Of a stretch of 64,000 nucleotides of DNA, positions 38,101-49,945 are shown one piece after another. Made by a program: the position numbers and the translations under genes. How positions within the stretch are numbered: the first letter of the stretch is position 1; the number at the start of each line of letters is the position of its first letter. The notes beneath the pieces were generated by a model. It did no database searches. It was not told where the DNA came from and saw nothing but the letters and a program-made list of their open reading frames with translations. The stretch is from Pempheris klunzingeri (taxonomy: Eukaryota; Chordata; Actinopteri; Acropomatiformes; Pempheridae), in assembly GCF_042242105.1 (NCBI RefSeq), contig NC_092014.1:11320374-11384373 (forward strand). The letters are read 5' to 3'.

Positions 38101-39289
38101 GAGAAAAATCCCCTTAATGATACGTCAGGTGAGGTGTCTTGGTGGTCATAAGTGAATTCTGTTTTTAATCTGGTTTCAGCTTTTTTCATATAGCATCATC
38201 TTTTTGCACCAATATTGTCTTGTTATTGTACAAAATCTTCATAGGAAAAATAACATAAAGATTCTTTAAAAAGCACAGAATTCTGTATGAAAATTGTCCC
38301 ATTCAAAGCTGGGCCTTAAAAGGTTCCTCCCCACTGACACATTCACAAAGTTACAAAAAATAAAATGTATGAAAGCCTATGCAGCAGATCTCAGACTGTG
38401 CTGAGTGCATTATGTTTGGTGAAGTATGGTTGCCGGCACAGGAGTTCCCATGAAAGTGGATACAGCGCCTTTCACTGTTCAGCTCATTGAAAGCGATCCA
38501 ACAGACAGCCCAAGAACTGAATACAAGGCACGGTGTATCATGTAACGCCATCAAGAAAGCTGACATGACAGACTCTCCTACACAGCAAAGAGCACAATGG
38601 GGTTTTAACACTGAGAATATCTGGATAAAGGACACAGCAACTGAAGAAAGCCTGATCATGTCATATTTAAAATATCGGCTAAAAGTATTCATTTTTTCCT
38701 CAGTAAAGCTTCACGTTTAGCTTATCAAGTATAGTTACCTTTCACTGTGTCTAAAATATGCCACAAAATATTGAATGCCAGCTCAAGGTGATACACACTC
38801 ACTGAAAGAGTTCAGCCCTCAAATGACATATACTCACAACAAAGTAACCTGCTTCATGCATGATTCATGAGGTTTATTACAGTCCCTTAATGTGACTTTT
38901 GTGCTGGTAAATCATTGTCAGACCTATCACATTGAGTTACTGTAAATAATTCGACATATTGATGTCACGTTGCCATGGTTCTGTGGCTCCACCAAACCTG
39001 TCTGACGAACATATGAGAACTGACTGTCGAGCAGCAACTCACATGTTTCCTCTTTCAGTGAAGTCATCGTTCTGTCAATATTTGCAATGGTAATACCACT
39101 GTAAATATGTAATAGTGCTAGTCAGGTATGAGGCTAAAGTCAAACAGGGTGGGGGATTGGTTTACTCAAAACATCTAAGTGTTTTTTAACAACCCTGCCT
39201 GCCATGATGCAGGTTGGTCAAGAAAACAGAAAGTACAAAGGAGTAGAAAGTGTCTCTATTTTGAGTAAACTGAGCCGCTGCTGATAAGC

Positions 39290-39323
<34 letters not shown>

Positions 39324-40752
39324 CGGGAGGGGGGGGGGTACCTGTACTGACTGGACAGAAAATGGCCAGAAAAAGTTTTTAACCAACAAGCTGAGGATAA
39401 ATTTGGGGAGTGAGGACATTTTAGCCACTCTTTACAACTTCAACGGCCTGTTTTAAAGTTATGACTACATTTAAAGGTTAAGTCTAGAATTAGGTTAAGA
39501 TTAAGGTTACGATGAGGGTAAAGGTTAGTCATTTAGTTGGGATTGTTAAGGTTAGGGCGAGGGGCTGGGGAGTGCATTATGTCAGTGAGGTGTCTTCACA
39601 TGTATAGATTTACAAGGATGTGTGATATCCATCTCACACATCCATTCTCACCAAGTGAGAAGTAGGTTATGCTGTTTAACAAGCTGCCATTAGTCATTTT
39701 GGCATGTGGTGCATATTGTTCACAGGAAAAGGAACCCAGGAACAAGTGGTGAAGAAAAGCCATCATACTTTTGCTAATCTTAATTGCTAATCTTTTGCCC
39801 AGTCTCAACCCCCTGCTGACACAGTGATGTAGGTCATTTTGCCTGAAGAGCAGCATTCCCAGTCACTGACAGCACTCTAAGGACAGGTGAAGCCAGTTTT
39901 TCTGAAATGTTGAGATGCTTGTGTCAGTCAAGAAGACAACGTCAGCAGTTCTGACAAGGCAACAAACAGCAGGATTAATGGTATATTTTTTGCGACTATT
40001 TCTTACTCTCAGGATCAAATGCTGCAAATTGTCGTTTTAAAATGCTGTAAAATACTGTTTCTGACATATCTTGAGACACTTTACAGAAAAAAAGAAAATC
40101 TGTAACTCCTCCACATTTCACTGATGTATAGGTCTTGTTTACTTTCTGGCCTGGAACACTTCTGAAGCCACTCCTCTGTGCCTGAGTTAGGAGCGCAGTT
40201 TGCATATGTGGCTTCATCCCTGTGGGAATATCTCCTGCTCAACACATAGTAACACAACAGGTGCCCAGTATCCAGAGCTGTAGAGCAGTGGATACTCTAT
40301 ATGTGTATGTGTATGTGTATGTGTGTGTGTATGTGTGTGTGTTTGTTGAATTTCTGCCCCAAAGCTATAGATTCTGCTCCTACAGTCCATCTATAGTGGA
40401 CAAATAGTCCTGCTAGCCTGTGTGTTATCAACAAGTTTCCAGTTGAGTTGAGACTTTTCAGACAGAGAGTTGGCTCACGTGTGTATACATTGTTGCCATA
40501 GTTTTAACCCCTGGGGAGGTCATTAGCTGGTATACCTTTAAGTTTGGCGCTGTACTCCGTTTTGTCAGACTGACTCCTCCTCACCAGCGTCCCCAGGTTG
40601 ATATCTCCTTTAGCAGTGTCATCCCCCACAATAGTGTCCGTCTTTCTCCTCTCCAGGTAACGCAGGAACACAGGCCGGTTCCTCCTCTTTATCACTTTCT
40701 CCTTCTCCTTTTCCTTCCCCTTCTCAGTCCCGCTGGCCTCGTTGGGATTCAT
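29152..40752 (-). CDS. arhgef38: Rho guanine nucleotide exchange factor 38 (DH-BAR-SH3-SH3)
   Basis: Fourteen coding exons in transcript order: 40536-40752, 35929-36113, 35398-35515, 35157-35304, 34995-35012, 34631-34830, 34387-34520, 34061-34165, 33832-33951, 32485-32859, 32253-32390, 31543-31744, 30246-30529 and 29152-29334. They sum to 2427 nt, or 808 aa (human about 777). The N-terminus [10 protein letters not shown] and [10 protein letters not shown] match human. The DH domain, about residues 95-290, includes [20 protein letters not shown] and [20 protein letters not shown]; it would catalyse GDP-GTP exchange on Rho-family GTPases. A BAR-type region spans about 300-575, the first SH3 about 600-665, and the second SH3 749-806 ([27 protein letters not shown]). 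A poly-Ser insert lies at 458-475. The start was chosen by similarity to the human N-terminus; the frame stays open to an upstream ATG at 40953. The intron at 36114-40535 is the longest. Confidence 0.95.
31541..31543 (-). other. arhgef38: GC-AG intron donor in arhgef38
   Basis: The exon 31543-31744 ends GGAG and the next bases are GCAAGTGTG. No GT in the neighbourhood keeps the frame. Joining GGA-G to GT-ACA-CAG-GGC at the acceptor (exon starting 30529) restores the SH3 sequence ...[12 protein letters not shown], matching human TGNVKGYVYSSF. GCAAGT is the usual consensus of the rare GC donor class. Confidence 0.8.
34995..35012 (-). CDS. arhgef38: 18-nt microexon of arhgef38
   Basis: This stretch is flanked by TTAACAG on one side and GTAAGT on the other and reads GAAAATCTATGACGAAGA. 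It completes a Lys codon left open by the upstream exon (ending 35157) and leaves GA for the downstream exon (starting 34830), giving KKIYDEEGKPNLL. Human has KKIYMQEGKPNLL, so the junction is correct. Skipping it removes six residues without a frameshift, inside the DH domain. Confidence 0.88.
36485..36735. promoter_or_regulatory. Candidate regulatory patch in arhgef38 intron
   Basis: A non-repetitive segment richer in G/C than its surroundings has TTGCCTAATCAG, TTTGCATGGCAGGCAGG, CCTAATTGACGCCAC and CTAATCGTGGCGCTG blocks. It precedes a G9 homopolymer and CA-rich sequence. It has no coding match. The regulatory reading is inference from composition. Confidence 0.25.
39293..39602 (+). repeat. 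(GT)n-associated teleost repeat with degenerate GGTTAG motifs
   Basis: A GT run (39293-39320) and a G-rich tract lead into GTGAGGACATTTTAGCC, GGCCTGTTTTAAAGTTATGA, a series of GGTTAAG/GGTTAGGG-like units and GTGAGGTGTCTTCACA. This is the order of parts in a common repeat I remember from many fish, in which GT runs are coupled to imperfect telomere-like units. It lies in the longest arhgef38 intron. Confidence 0.7.
40297..40342. repeat. (TATG)n / (TG)n compound microsatellite
   Basis: TATGTG units grade into TG units over about 45 bp, in the first arhgef38 coding intron just downstream (in transcript order) of its donor at 40536. Confidence 0.85.
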
Positions 40753-40953
40753 GTTGAGGCCGTCAGCTCCCTTGGTTCTCTCAGACCAGTCAAGGAGAAA
40801 AGAAGGGGAAGAGAGAGGGACAGGAAGAGGGAGAGAGAAACAGAGAGAGAGAGAGAGAGAGAGCCTGGGAAGTGCAACAGGTGTAATGTTCACTATGCAC
40901 TGGCTCCCAGCTCTGCACAGGTAATCTAGCTCCTCCCTGTGTCTACCTGTCAT
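40753..40953 (-). promoter_or_regulatory. arhgef38: arhgef38 5' UTR or N-terminal extension region
   Basis: The frame upstream of the chosen start is open to another ATG at 40953, 67 codons earlier. It crosses a (GA)n/(CT)n microsatellite (about 40842-40862) that would encode an LSLSLSL-type stretch. The human protein starts at the equivalent of 40752 (MEPKEATG against MNPNEASG), so I read this part as 5' UTR. The promoter itself is not recognisable. Confidence 0.5.
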
Positions 40954-42187
40954 GAGAGCTATGTGGCCCCACCTCTCTGCTGCTGTGCTATATGCTGCAA
41001 TGCTTCCCTTTAGACTTTTGTATTCATCCAGGGAGAGAAAGTGCTGGGTATACTTTCTCAGACATATATATATATTATTATTATATTATTTGATATCTTC
41101 TTTTCTCTCTTACTAAAACTAAAAGTCTAAACGAGATTTCACGGAGACACTAACAATGTGCCAAATGATAACAAGGAAGTATTTATGTAAATGGCCTGGG
41201 TGCTGTAAATCACATTTGGCAATACAGAGGGCTAGAAATGACTTACCAAATCAAATAAGCTGAACATTTCATGTGCACAATGTACTCTTTAACTGCATGA
41301 AAAAGCAAACCTATCAACAAGTCTAAGCCAACATTGAATATAGTAAGTGGATTCAGCAAGTCTTTGAAATAAATGAAACAAATTAAAGAAAATCAACATG
41401 CACTGCATATACTGCTTCAGCAGAGTTCAAGGACACGATACGAGTTATGCTAATATGTGTTGACAAATGGCTGTCAGGTTTGTGGTTTTTAGTGGTTTCA
41501 AAACAAGAGGAGTTAAAATGTTGAAAATCTAAAATTTAAAACGTTTTTTTGAATCTGAAAGCAGCCTGTAGATCTCCGATCTGGTTAGACTTGTAATTCA
41601 TCAACAAACATGCTGCAACAATGATATCTAGTCATAGTAACCAGATACTGAGTTCCTTGCCAGGACAATGAATGGATGCATTTCCTTCCCTTGAACCACA
41701 GGTAATGAGGCCTCCCATTGTGTTTTCAGCACACTGTGCAGTGTGCTCATTGCACACCTGTTTGACTTCCATTAAACTACACACATGCACACATATGGTT
41801 CTCCACAAGCCACCTGATCATCAACACAGGACTGTATATTTTCAGTATCTCACACATCATCCTCAACATCCGTGTGTGTATTCATGAAAAAAGATTAAAC
41901 TATCAAACTATTTGCTTATTGTCTTCTCTGTTAAACTGCGTTCAACAATAACAGATGTCAATGTTAGCTGTATTACGTAACCAGCTGGACTTTGTAAAGT
42001 AAACAATACTGAACAATCACATACACAACATGCTACTTAGTAAACAAAGCTTGCATGACATCATGTCGCCCAGGGCGTGGCTTTACGCTTGAACTTTGTA
42101 CCCTTCAAATGAATTCACACCTAAGAATTAATGTTGGAAAAGGGAAATGTTGTCATTAAACTTATACAGCCCACAGAATCAAATTCG

Positions 42188-42410
42188 GGCAATTATTTTC
42201 TTAATTCATCATTTGGTCATACGAATGTGAGAAAATAGTGAAAATATCCATCAAAATTTCCCAGAGAAGCAAAGATCTCAGACTGGAGAGGCGAGAACCA
42301 GAGATTGGTTGACATATTTCCTTGATAACTGAATTAAATCATTAACTGAATTTCAAAATTGTTGCTCCCCGTTGATCAACTAATCAGTTAATCAAATAAT
42401 TGTGTCCTGT
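42188..42410 (+). repeat. Dispersed teleost repeat, family A
   Basis: ATTATTTTCTTAATTCATCA, GAGAAAATAGTGAAAATATC, ATCAAAATTTCCCAGAG, AGAACCAGAGATTGG and a tail of AATCA-type inverted motifs match the family seen at 13960-14218. The middle part, from about CAGTCCAAAACCC, is missing. Confidence 0.6.
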
Positions 42411-44819
42411 TTGCTTCAGATTCCACACAATGCACTTAACATGAAATACAGTAGTCAAACAGACACAATACTGTCATTATTATAAAGTTACGTTTGTGAC
42501 CACTTGCAGAAAATGATTCAGTCAACAATTAAACATAAATATTTTCTTAAAGTAGTCGACAACCTGGGGGGGGCACCGGATCAACAGCTGGAAATATTCA
42601 GTCTGTTTGCTTATCAACTCCTTGATAATAACCGAATATGGTAACTGTCACCACGGCTCGTTTCAGAAAGGTAAAGAGTGAAACACTGACGCACTTCCTT
42701 TGTGCCGTAAATTGACTTCACTTTCCTGGAATATCGTACAGACAGAACTGCATAATGAACGCGAGGCTTAAAGAGAACTAATCAGACACTGGTGTCTATA
42801 GCCATTACAATGTACAAGCTCCCACTTTAAAATGAAGTACTAAAAGAAACATGTGCTATTTTTCAAAGCTTGTTTGGTGAGATGAAACAGTAAAGAGTCT
42901 TATTTGTTTCAGTAGCAGCCAGGGAATGTTGCATCAAGGGACAGCCAGGTGAGTGAAAAGGGAAAATAAAGACAGCTCTCTCTCTCATGCCTGAAACTGT
43001 CTCACAGCCACAGACTTTTACTGCTGGCCACTGAGGCACCATCACTTGAGGAGGATTGGTGAAGTGTTCTGCTTTTGGGAAGAAACTGAAAGGAGAAGAA
43101 CATATTTGGCTCTCCATCCAGATTTTCCAAATCAGTAGAGGTGCTAAAACTGATCAATTAGACGTTTTCATCATCATGTGTAGTCATAGCGCTGTCCAAC
43201 TTTTAGGTTTACGGCATTAAATATTTTTTCTTGTCAACTGCATCGAGATTGATCTGTTGGCTGAAACACACAGATTTAACAGGATTTTGTGCCCTGCAGA
43301 ATCCAAGCTCTTTGGCAACAGCATCAAAGCCAAGCATGCGCTTTAAGATTTTAATAAATCAGCTTTTTATGGCAGCTGATATGTTTGTAGTTTGCTTGAA
43401 CAGAGACCAACTTGAACATCACTGAAAGCGCTTCAAGGTCGATAGGGTGTGTGTTTGCTTGTGGCACAATGGATACAAATGGACTTTGATCTTATGATGC
43501 ATTGTGGAGATTACTACAATAAAATCCTTAAGGTAGAGCGGTGCGATATGACGATATAAATTCTGCTACAATAGAAATTCCTCTGTCATTTCCTTATGTT
43601 GTTTATTTCATTGTCTCTAATTACCTGAATGTCTTAAAAGTACCATCATTTTCATATACTCCTCTTACACATTTACAAGGTCTAATTTCTGAGTGAGTGA
43701 TAGTTTGAGTGTGAAAGGGTTCATCCTGGTGTTGGGATGTGCCAGCCTATAGTGTAGTATTGTTATCTGCACAAAATGGCATGTATTGGGTTATGCAATC
43801 TTGTCATATCACTCAGCCATAAATGCATGTCATAAAAACAAAAGCAGTGACATTGACTACAGTGACCTTTGGGGCTCTTCACAAAATGCAGGCCCTGCTC
43901 TGAAAGAGATAATTACCACCACTCTTAGTTATCCATTGAGAAGGGAGTAAAATGTTGTCAAAGTCAGGTTTGCTCTAGTTAGGTAGTAACTAATACCATC
44001 ATGCTTTTGGAAATTAAAGACTATTATATTTTCCTTACATAGGGTAGAGATATCTATGTTCTCATTCCTTGGACAAAGGTATTATGTTTGCCTAGAAATT
44101 AACAATGTGACATATCTGAAAAATGTTCTAGTGGTTTATGTTGTGTGTTTTGGGGGGGACAGACTAGGTGGCAGCAAAATGAAGCTGCTGCACATGGACC
44201 ACATGCATGCAACGGACCATATGTCAAGTTGATATGGAAAAAAGAATGCATTTCCGGTTGCAAAGATTTTATTATTGAAATAAAAGTGCAACCGTAACTA
44301 CAACGCGTAATGACACCAAGTACCAAAATTTGTTACCTCAATATTCAAATTATGGATTAAAATGTCGGTTGAAACATATTCCATGTATGCTTCGGTGTCT
44401 GCCATGATCTGGCTAACAATCCCACGTGAGAAAAACGTACCATTTAACGTACAGCAAAAATTACACTTCACATTCAGGATCATCCAAAAATGAACCAACT
44501 TCATTTCGGATACCTATAGATTTTTTTTTTATAGCACCACCATCAAACAAAATGTCAGCTTTGCACATAAAATACTGGCGTATTGCCATGCATGTCGACC
44601 TTTACTCTAGAAGCACCATCATGTGATCACAATCAAAACAGGTTGCACACTTATCATGTAGTTTATGTTTTTTTTTTCACTAAACCCCTTCATTTTTGCA
44701 AAATGACTATTACTCATTAAAACCAAACACGTTTTAGGCACGTTTGTCACAAGATATTTCAAATCATTTAATAAAAGGAGAATAGTCAATCAATCAATCT
44801 TTATTTATTTATAGCATAG

Positions 44820-44974
44820 TCCAGCCTTATCCCTCCCCTTCCCCATTGTGTGGGCTTTTATTTTGAAAACCGCTGACCGGACGCTCCTCGTCCTGTCTGG
44901 CGGGCTGCACACGCGTGGATGTGGGGGAAGCTGAAAACGGGAAGCAGGAACAGTGGGGCGAAGAGGTGTCTATA
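44820..44974 (+). promoter_or_regulatory. ppa2: ppa2 promoter and 5' UTR region
   Basis: A CpG-bearing stretch (GACCGGACGCTCCTCG, CACACGCGTGGATG) with no TATA box at a sensible distance leads into the first coding exon, which is itself CpG-rich (CGCTCTTCGCTCGGCTGCTC). An in-frame ATG at 44915 lies upstream of the preferred start. The transcription start is not visible. Confidence 0.45.
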
Positions 44975-47900
44975 ATGAGACCGCTGCTTCTGCGCTCTTC
45001 GCTCGGCTGCTCGCTGACGGTTTTCGGCTCATTTTTCGCATCCCGGAACAAACTCGTCACACAAGCAGCAGCGGTGCCTCATCAGTTTTATCTGAGAAAA
45101 ACGATGCACTACCAAACGGAGGAGAGAGGACACCCCCATACTCGGGACTACAGGATTTATTTTAGTAAGTCCATCATCGCCACCATGACAGAAACAAAAC
45201 GTGTGTCCCCTGAATTTCACAGTAACACAGTTTGACCTCCAAGTCCAGGTAAACGTTTGACCTTTGAGTTACACGCGCAGAGCTTTCTTGGCATGTAACA
45301 CACACACACACACACACACCACTCGGGTTTAGAGTCAAAACCCGACCCATGTTAGCTTAGCAGCTCTGTTAGCAGTGTGCTCACTTAGTCAATCGCACCC
45401 TTTTAAAGCAGAAAGCAAGGAAGGTGCTTCACTGTGTTGCCTCACGTGGTTTTACTTCCGGTTGGGATGTCACGTGCACAATAGCAACTCTCAAAACTCC
45501 CCATGAAAGAAAAAAAAAAACAATCAAACTGGTATTTTCTCATTAGCAGATGTGCATTTTAAACACATATCGCATGAAGTTAAACTTGATCACCTCTTAA
45601 GAGCTAATGGGGGCATTTCATTCATTATTATTCATTGTCAGTGGTAAACATGCAGCAGTATTAGAATACCTGAGCATTGTTAACCCAGTAAAACATCACA
45701 TTCTGTATCCAGCGTGTGTAATGTTACTGCATATTGGTTATGACTGTGTGTTCATTCAGCATTTAATATAAACAACCACTCTGGTAGCGTTAATATTAGC
45801 GCACATAATGTCCAATAAATCAACAGTGAGTTTATTTATAGTGTAATGAACCCCTAAATTGTGATTGTTGTTACTGATAATGCGAAACATTGTGGAACTG
45901 CCCATGAAATTGAATGTTTGACCAAAAACATTCCTGGTGTTTTTCAATCGCCTTCCGTAGTGGGTGGGATTTGTTCACTTGTCACAGAGATAGCTGTGTC
46001 AGTCGGAGCTATCGCAAGTGCCGTCTGCCGAGGAAAACCATGAAATACGATTACAGACCTGAACAAAGCTAAATATCATAATCATTGTTGTCTTCTTGGA
46101 TTTCATTGGCTCTATGTTTTATCAGTGTCTTTTTTTTTTTTTTTTCCTCAGAAACAAAGGAAGGAAAACACATTTCACCATTCCACGACATTCCACTCAT
46201 AGCGGAGACTGAACAGGTAACTCTTTGGTAGCACATTTTAGTCTCTGTTTGATAAATATTGCAGAAAGTTCATGACTCTGTTTATCTCTAACGTTATAAT
46301 ATAATATTCAAGCCAGCAAATAATTAATTTGTTTTATTTTCAACAGGAAAATGATGTGCCAGCTAAAAAATCCAAGAGGAATGAGAGTGAGGTATTATCA
46401 AATTCAGATGTCCATTTTACCACCTGAAAACATTCACCCCAGCAGATACTGTATATAGATATCGTCTGTGCCTTCAGGTACTCTTTAACATGGTTGTGGA
46501 GGTACCTCGATGGTCAAATGCTAAAATGGAGGTAAGAAGGCTGTAGATGCAGTATCTCACTTTTTTTTTTCTTTTTTTTTTAAATACCTGATCTGATCAT
46601 TACACTTTTCATGCATGAACAGGTATGCAAACTTTCATCCAGTTTTTCATTGAGTTTATTATAAGTGTTTCAAGGATTTAGCATAGCAGTAGGCTGAAGC
46701 TAATATTATATGATGAGCCCCTAAATAGATGACTGTAACTCACCAAGAAATTAAATGCTTGTCTATACTGAGATACTGACTGCTGTTATTTAGCTAGCTG
46801 GCTGGCTAGCTTAGCAGTAGCCAGAAGCTAAAACTTTGAGTGTGGAAATAAAGAAATTAAAAATAAAGAAAAACAAATGAAGAAATTAAAATGTAAGAAT
46901 GTTTCACACTGGTGAAAGCGCACGCTCACACAAACACACACACACACACACACACACACCTACATAGCGCACTCCTTCGCAATTGCTTCGATTTCTAGAT
47001 TGCAACAAAGGAACCGCTGAATCCGATCAAACAAGATGTGAAGAAAGGAAAGCTCCGTTACGTTGCCAACGTATTTCCCCATAAAGGTTACATTTGGAAT
47101 TATGGGGCGCTCCCACAGGTGAGGAAAATGCACAGTAGGAAAAGTCTCCCCTCCTATTAAACATTTTTTTCTGTGAAATGCTATTGTGTCCGTCGTCCTT
47201 GTGTTGCATTGGTGTTGTTCCAAGTCAGTGACTTTACATATTTATGCCAAGGAGTTCACTCATATTTATCTATTTAGTGAGGTAGTTAGTTGAAGTGTTT
47301 GCAAGAAAATGGTGATTTCTTACATGTGTTTGAACTGCTCCTTGGAAAAGACTTGGGAGGACCCAAACCACACAGACAAAGAGACCAATTGTTGTGGTGA
47401 TAATGATCCCATCGACGTGTGTGAGATCGGCACCAAGGTAAGACTCCTAGAGGTGTATGTATAAATAATATCATTATTATAGAATGTTTTTGCTCACTTT
47501 TCAAAGATAACTTCATTGTGTGGTTGATTGATTTGACTGTATTCTCTTGGTCTTGCTCTTCAGGTGTGCTCTCCAGGTCAGGTGATCCAAGTGAAAGTGC
47601 TTGGCATCTTGGCCATGATCGATGAGGGAGAAATGGACTGGAAGGTCATAGCTATCAATGCTGAGGATTCCGATGCCAAAAACCTAAATAGTGAGTGATT
47701 TTCCCAGATCATATCATCAAGAGTCATTAGCCTTCACTGATCCATTCTCTACCCCGGAGAAATTTAGTCCTTGATGATAAAAAAAAAAAAAAAAAAGAAA
47801 GTTAGGATCTTATCTGTGCAAAACAAGGAATTTAAGGACAAATGTAATGGGTTTAGGTAGGCATCAGTGGAGGTGCCTGTGGAAGTAAGGCAGAGCTTTT

Positions 47901-49295
47901 TCAAATAAGATCTCCTGAACTGCATTTGATTAATGCAGGTATTAATGTACCCACACTGCTCAGTTCAGATTCAAGTGACAGAAATCCTTGAGAAAGTTGG
48001 CGTCTCAGACGGTCAATTCAGACTAACACCTAGAACATACCCTGTGGAGTTTCTATTGTCAACATGCTCTTATTTACATTCAGGGTTTCTTTTCAGAACA
48101 TTGCGTGTGTCTTTAAGGTCTAACAAACATGTTTAATGGATTTCTGTTTACATTATGCAGAATTGTAATACCTGTTACAGAACGTTGTTTTACATCAGCT
48201 GCAATTTTCTCCTCATATGGTTTTAAAGGGGCATTTCTACATTTTATGACCCATTGTAATTACGCTATAATTTATTACCAGTTTATCTATGAAAGGATGT
48301 ACATATTCAACATTAAGATATAGATGTGTTCTTTGTCCTCAATGCCACGTGTAAATGGGAAACAGATTCATAACTAATTAATACTAAGACAAATAAAGGG
48401 GAAGTTGGTCCTCTGTTCTCATTCTCTTGAATGTGTTTGTGTTTTTCCCCAGGCATAGAGGATGTCCGAAAGAGCCGACCGGGTCATTTAGAGGCCACTG
48501 TTGAGTGGTTTAGAAAGTATAAGGTGCCTGATGGAAAGCCTGAGAACCAATTTGGATTCAATGGACAATTCAAAGACAAGGTACTGAGACCTCTGTAACA
48601 CCAAATACAGTTGGTGTACTAGGGGTTGCAGTCCATTGTGGTTTTAGTGGTTAAATTGAATGTGCTCAATTGGATTGCTCCCTAAGAAATCCAAATTATG
48701 TCTGTTTCTCTGATGTTCTTTGTCTTTTTTTCTTTTTACAGGATTTTGCAGTTGAGATCATTAAGTCCACTCATGAGCACTGGAGGGCACTAGTGCAGAA
48801 ACAAACGAATAGTGGGGGGATTGAATGGTAAGTTGGTGGTGGTAAAACCCCTGCAGTGTGTATGTGTGTGATATACATATATAATGTGCTATGTAAGTGT
48901 AAAGAACACTACTGACTTTTTCTCTCTCTTTTTTTTTTTGTTCAGCAAAAATATCTCCTGCAGTGAGAGCCCTTTCAAATGCAGTTCTGATGAAGCCAGA
49001 GATGTGGTCCAATCGGTGAGAACTTCCATATGCTTTTGTTTCACAATGATGACAGTAAATACAATAATGGCATATAAAACTGTATTGGGGTTAGGTTTCA
49101 TAATTGTCATGTATAACATTTGACACCCTAGGCACCTGCATTTGGTAGTGCCCATCCTGTCTCTTCAGAGGGTAAGTAATAAAGACAAACCTGCACTAAA
49201 TTTGATTTGTTTGAGGTGTTTTATGTTTCAACACTAACATTTCTGTGTGACTCTGAATCTTCTCTTGCATAGTGGACAAGTGGCATTTTGTCTGA
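44975..49295 (+). CDS. ppa2: Inorganic pyrophosphatase 2, mitochondrial
   Basis: Twelve coding exons: 44975-45164, 46152-46216, 46347-46391, 46478-46531, 46999-47118, 47351-47437, 47564-47690, 48453-48580, 48742-48827, 48946-49015, 49132-49171 and 49273-49295. They total 344 aa (human 334). The enzyme hydrolyses pyrophosphate to two phosphates with Mg2+ in the mitochondrial matrix. Residues 1-43 form a basic, hydrophobic, acid-free leader ([11 protein letters not shown]), as for a transit peptide. The family I soluble PPase signature DNDPIDV is at 175-181. [28 protein letters not shown] and [16 protein letters not shown] match the human active-site frame. I chose the start at 44975 because the upstream in-frame extension (MDVGEAENGK) is acidic. 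The last coding exon encodes only VDKWHFV. The acceptor at 47350 (TTGGAAAAG) is purine-rich and weak. Confidence 0.96.
46934..46959. repeat. (AC)13 microsatellite beside a ppa2 acceptor
   Basis: The run ends 39 bp before the exon starting at 46999, so it lies in the branch point/polypyrimidine zone of that intron. A shorter AC run (about 45297-45319) follows exon 1. Confidence 0.9.
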
Positions 49296-49793
49296 AGCCC
49301 TAAAGACAATATGGAAACCAACTAAACTTCTTAACATTATAGAGGCAGCTGCATCTTTTGGTATGCAGCTGGTTTATTTTTGGTAAGGACTCATTCTCAG
49401 CTGTACAAAACACCATCAAATTTGTTGGGGGAAAAAAAGAAAATGCCTACACTCAGTACGTTGAAAATACAAGCCAGTGAAGATCTTTACTTTTGAAATA
49501 AGTAAAGAGCCCGAAGCAGGATCTGTTTTTTGATCTTATATTGGATACCAGATAGCTTTATTGTTGGTAATTCCAATTATAATTTAGAGGCTAACTGTAA
49601 AAGTGACTGGTCTCCTTTCTATTAAATTATAAATTATGTTGCATTGCAATATTTTTGTGGCCAATGTCTAGGTCCAGTTTGGTATAAGGTTGAAAGTTAA
49701 GTGAATATGCTCTTATTTATCGATAACATTGTAATCAGTGTGTTTGCAACCACAAGCAATGTGGTTTGTATGCAATTTCTTCATGTTTGGGTA

Positions 49794-49945
49794 AATAAAA
49801 AATTAAGGTGTGAAAATGACATGATCTCTTTCCAGTTTCATCCTCAATTACACATTTAAAAACTTCAACATGTGGACGATATTCGGATAAGAATATTAAC
49901 TTGGAGTAACAAATGAAATTGCTTTAAATAAATATAAATTTTATT
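49794..49945. terminator. Convergent poly(A) signals of ppa2 and tet2
   Basis: AATAAA at 49794-49799 on the plus strand lies about 500 bp after the ppa2 stop. AATAAA on the minus strand at 49940-49945 is the last good signal for tet2. Cleavage sites would be roughly 49815 and 49920, leaving about 100 bp between the two transcription units. Signals are seen; use is inferred. Confidence 0.5.

Larger units (their letters stand above)
40954..44974. other. Intergenic region between arhgef38 and ppa2, divergent starts
   Basis: The two genes are transcribed away from each other from the ends of this 4-kb stretch. It contains a family A repeat (42188-42410), a CAATCAATCAATCTTTATTT-type tail typical of fish retroposon ends (44786-44815) and otherwise A/T-rich sequence with no recognised exon, RNA gene or mobile element. 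Confidence 0.6.

Noticed and set aside
44915..44974. ppa2 start at the upstream in-frame ATG
   Set aside because: The added 20 residues are acidic (MDVGEAENGK) and unlike a transit peptide; the second ATG gives a typical leader. Kept only as an alternative.
45861..46043. A frame with VTDNAKH resembling the VTDNA motif of hAT/ZBED transposases
   Set aside because: The likeness is confined to five residues in a ppa2 intron; nothing else of a transposase is present.
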